NCBI GenBank assembly: GCA_944389185.1
Contig: CALXLL010000001.1
Location: forward strand, 1 to 64,000
DNA length: 64,000 nucleotides
Source of the DNA: an uncultured Alphaproteobacteria bacterium
GTDB lineage: Bacteria > Pseudomonadota > Alphaproteobacteria > Rs-D84
Direction of reading: 5' to 3'
Positions 63,202 through 64,000 of this stretch are shown here, piece by piece (positions within the stretch are counted from its first letter, which is position 1; each line of letters begins with the position of its first letter). The translations under genes were made by a program, and so were the position numbers. The notes under the pieces are model-generated. The model saw only the letters and a program-made list of their open reading frames with translations. It ran no database searches and had not been told where the DNA came from.

Positions 63202-64000
63202 ATAAATCTAAAACGGTTACAGAAAAACTTGGGGTAGCACCCGATAGGGTAATAGAAACTCTTAAAAACGCACGTATCGGTTTACAAGCGAAAACTAAGC
63301 AAACAAAACTAGGTAAAGCAGGAAAATTAACCGGCGTATCTTTCTTATGGTTGTCTGAATATCTAATAAGATTCATTGATACAACTTTTATAAATAATTA
63401 CGTTCTTAGAAAATCTGAAAGTTTTATAAAGAATAATCCTTGGGTGGTTTCTTATCTTGCTTATTTCGCCGTTTTGTTTGGGGCAGGGGTTACTATAAAA
63501 GGCGCATTAAATAAAATATTTGATAAAAATGTAAATGATAAAGAAACAGAAACAGAAAATATCGCTGTTGCGTCTCCAAAGATTTCTTATATTTCACCAG
63601 AAAGACCAGATTTTATCAATAAAGCTTTTGAAGAATATTGGTTCGAAATAGCCGTCGGTTTGACGGAATTAGAAACTTATAGAGCAACACCAGCTAAACA
63701 CTGGGGTGAAAAACGATATACAAATGGTTTGGGGTTGACTTGGTATTATTTTATTAATTCAGCAGGAAACTTGATTCAAACTCCGAATAATAAAAATACT
63801 GCTGCAAGATCAAAAGAAGATAATTATGATCAAGTAAAGCGCCATTTACAGTATGAGACTTTAAAATATTTAAAAAATGCCACAATCGGTAAAAAAAATA
63901 TGAATGAAAGATATGCCATAGCTTTGGTCCTGGCAGGATATCAAATACCTTCGGATATGAAGCATATAGCCGCCGGTATAGAAAGCGCAAAAACAAAGCA
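63198..64000 (+). CDS. Lysozyme-like protein (partial, runs off window)
   Basis: An open frame of at least 267 codons from the ATG at 63198, overlapping the MucR-like stop as ATGA and continuing to the window end. One membrane helix lies at about 94-114 (WVVSYLAYFAVLFGAGVTIKG). Beyond it, EEYWFEIAVGLTELETYRATPAKHWGEKRYTNGLGLTW resembles the lysozyme-like fold (Glu, then YTNGLGLT-type turn). Peptidoglycan hydrolysis is plausible but inferred. The pairing with a regulator suggests control of the gene by the MucR homologue. Confidence 0.6.
   Translation, partial: MNKSKTVTEKLGVAPDRVIETLKNARIGLQAKTKQTKLGKAGKLTGVSFLWLSEYLIRFIDTTFINNYVLRKSESFIKNNPWVVSYLAYFAVLFGAGVTIKGALNKIFDKNVNDKETETENIAVASPKISYISPERPDFINKAFEEYWFEIAVGLTELETYRATPAKHWGEKRYTNGLGLTWYYFINSAGNLIQTPNNKNTAARSKEDNYDQVKRHLQYETLKYLKNATIGKKNMNERYAIALVLAGYQIPSDMKHIAAGIESAKTK

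Noticed and set aside
1-64000. CRISPR array or insertion sequence
   Set aside because: No regularly spaced repeats and no transposase-like frame were found; the only large repeat is the 128-bp pair.

Overview
This 64 kb window is a dense, low-GC bacterial chromosome segment (mostly A+T) with about 50 protein genes, two tRNA genes and no rRNA. SecB, the LolC/E-LolD lipoprotein exporter, LptG, MltA, AsmA, two outer-membrane barrels and an LpoA-like activator show a Gram-negative proteobacterium. A MucR/Ros-family regulator, an alphaproteobacterial-type AddB, an RsmI/LpoA divergent pair and MltA next to SecB point to an alphaproteobacterium, probably a reduced-genome, host-associated lineage (inference). 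TGA is used as stop and TGG as Trp, so the code is standard.

Layout. 1-2.8 kb: a minus-strand accessory pair, a KAP-family NTPase and a one-helix membrane protein, AT-richer than its surroundings. 2.9-4.9 kb: aspS behind a leader carrying a textbook T-box antiterminator, very unusual for this group. 5-13.4 kb: AsmA-like protein, uvrB, tsaE, then ftsQ and an FtsA that is fused in frame to a complete ribulose-phosphate 3-epimerase. 13.5-18.1 kb: a secretin-like lipoprotein, lolC/E-lolD and two small membrane proteins. 18.1-19.1 kb: tRNA-Gly and tRNA-Tyr, a 128-bp direct duplication that starts inside the tRNA-Tyr 3' end, and a frameshifted ORF. 19.2-36 kb: housekeeping genes for translation, repair and envelope (argS, LpoA-like, rsmI, engB, addB, xth, an acyl-CoA ligase, mnmE, ruvA, yebC, ruvC, DUF721, mltA, secB, an MFS carrier). 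36-42 kb: recA followed by a six-gene sugar-transfer cluster, including a Stealth phosphotransferase, an RgpF-like protein and one internally deleted glycosyltransferase. 42-52 kb: typA, serS, trxB, a J-domain protein, xerD, a 42-codon membrane ORF, lptG, greA, mutL. 52-61.4 kb: yajC-secD-secF, a catalytically dead S41 peptidase homologue, a PAP2 phosphatase, ftsK and two outer-membrane proteins. 61.5-64 kb: rarA, a MucR homologue without zinc ligands, and the start of a lysozyme-like gene that runs off the window.

The strongest surprises are the aspS T-box leader, with a consistent set of mutually exclusive helices that could switch access to the ribosome-binding site, and the FtsA-epimerase fusion. 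Secondary ones are the S41 homologue that lost both catalytic residues, the recurrent near-leaderless promoter-to-start spacing (ftsQ, ftsK, a lipoprotein, possibly uvrB), the mismatched tRNA-Tyr beside its own duplicated 3' end, and the KAP/membrane pair as a possible defence module. Several broken genes (GT2, GNAT tail, frameshifted ORF) fit a genome undergoing reduction. All calls were made by reading the sequence; no database search was run.
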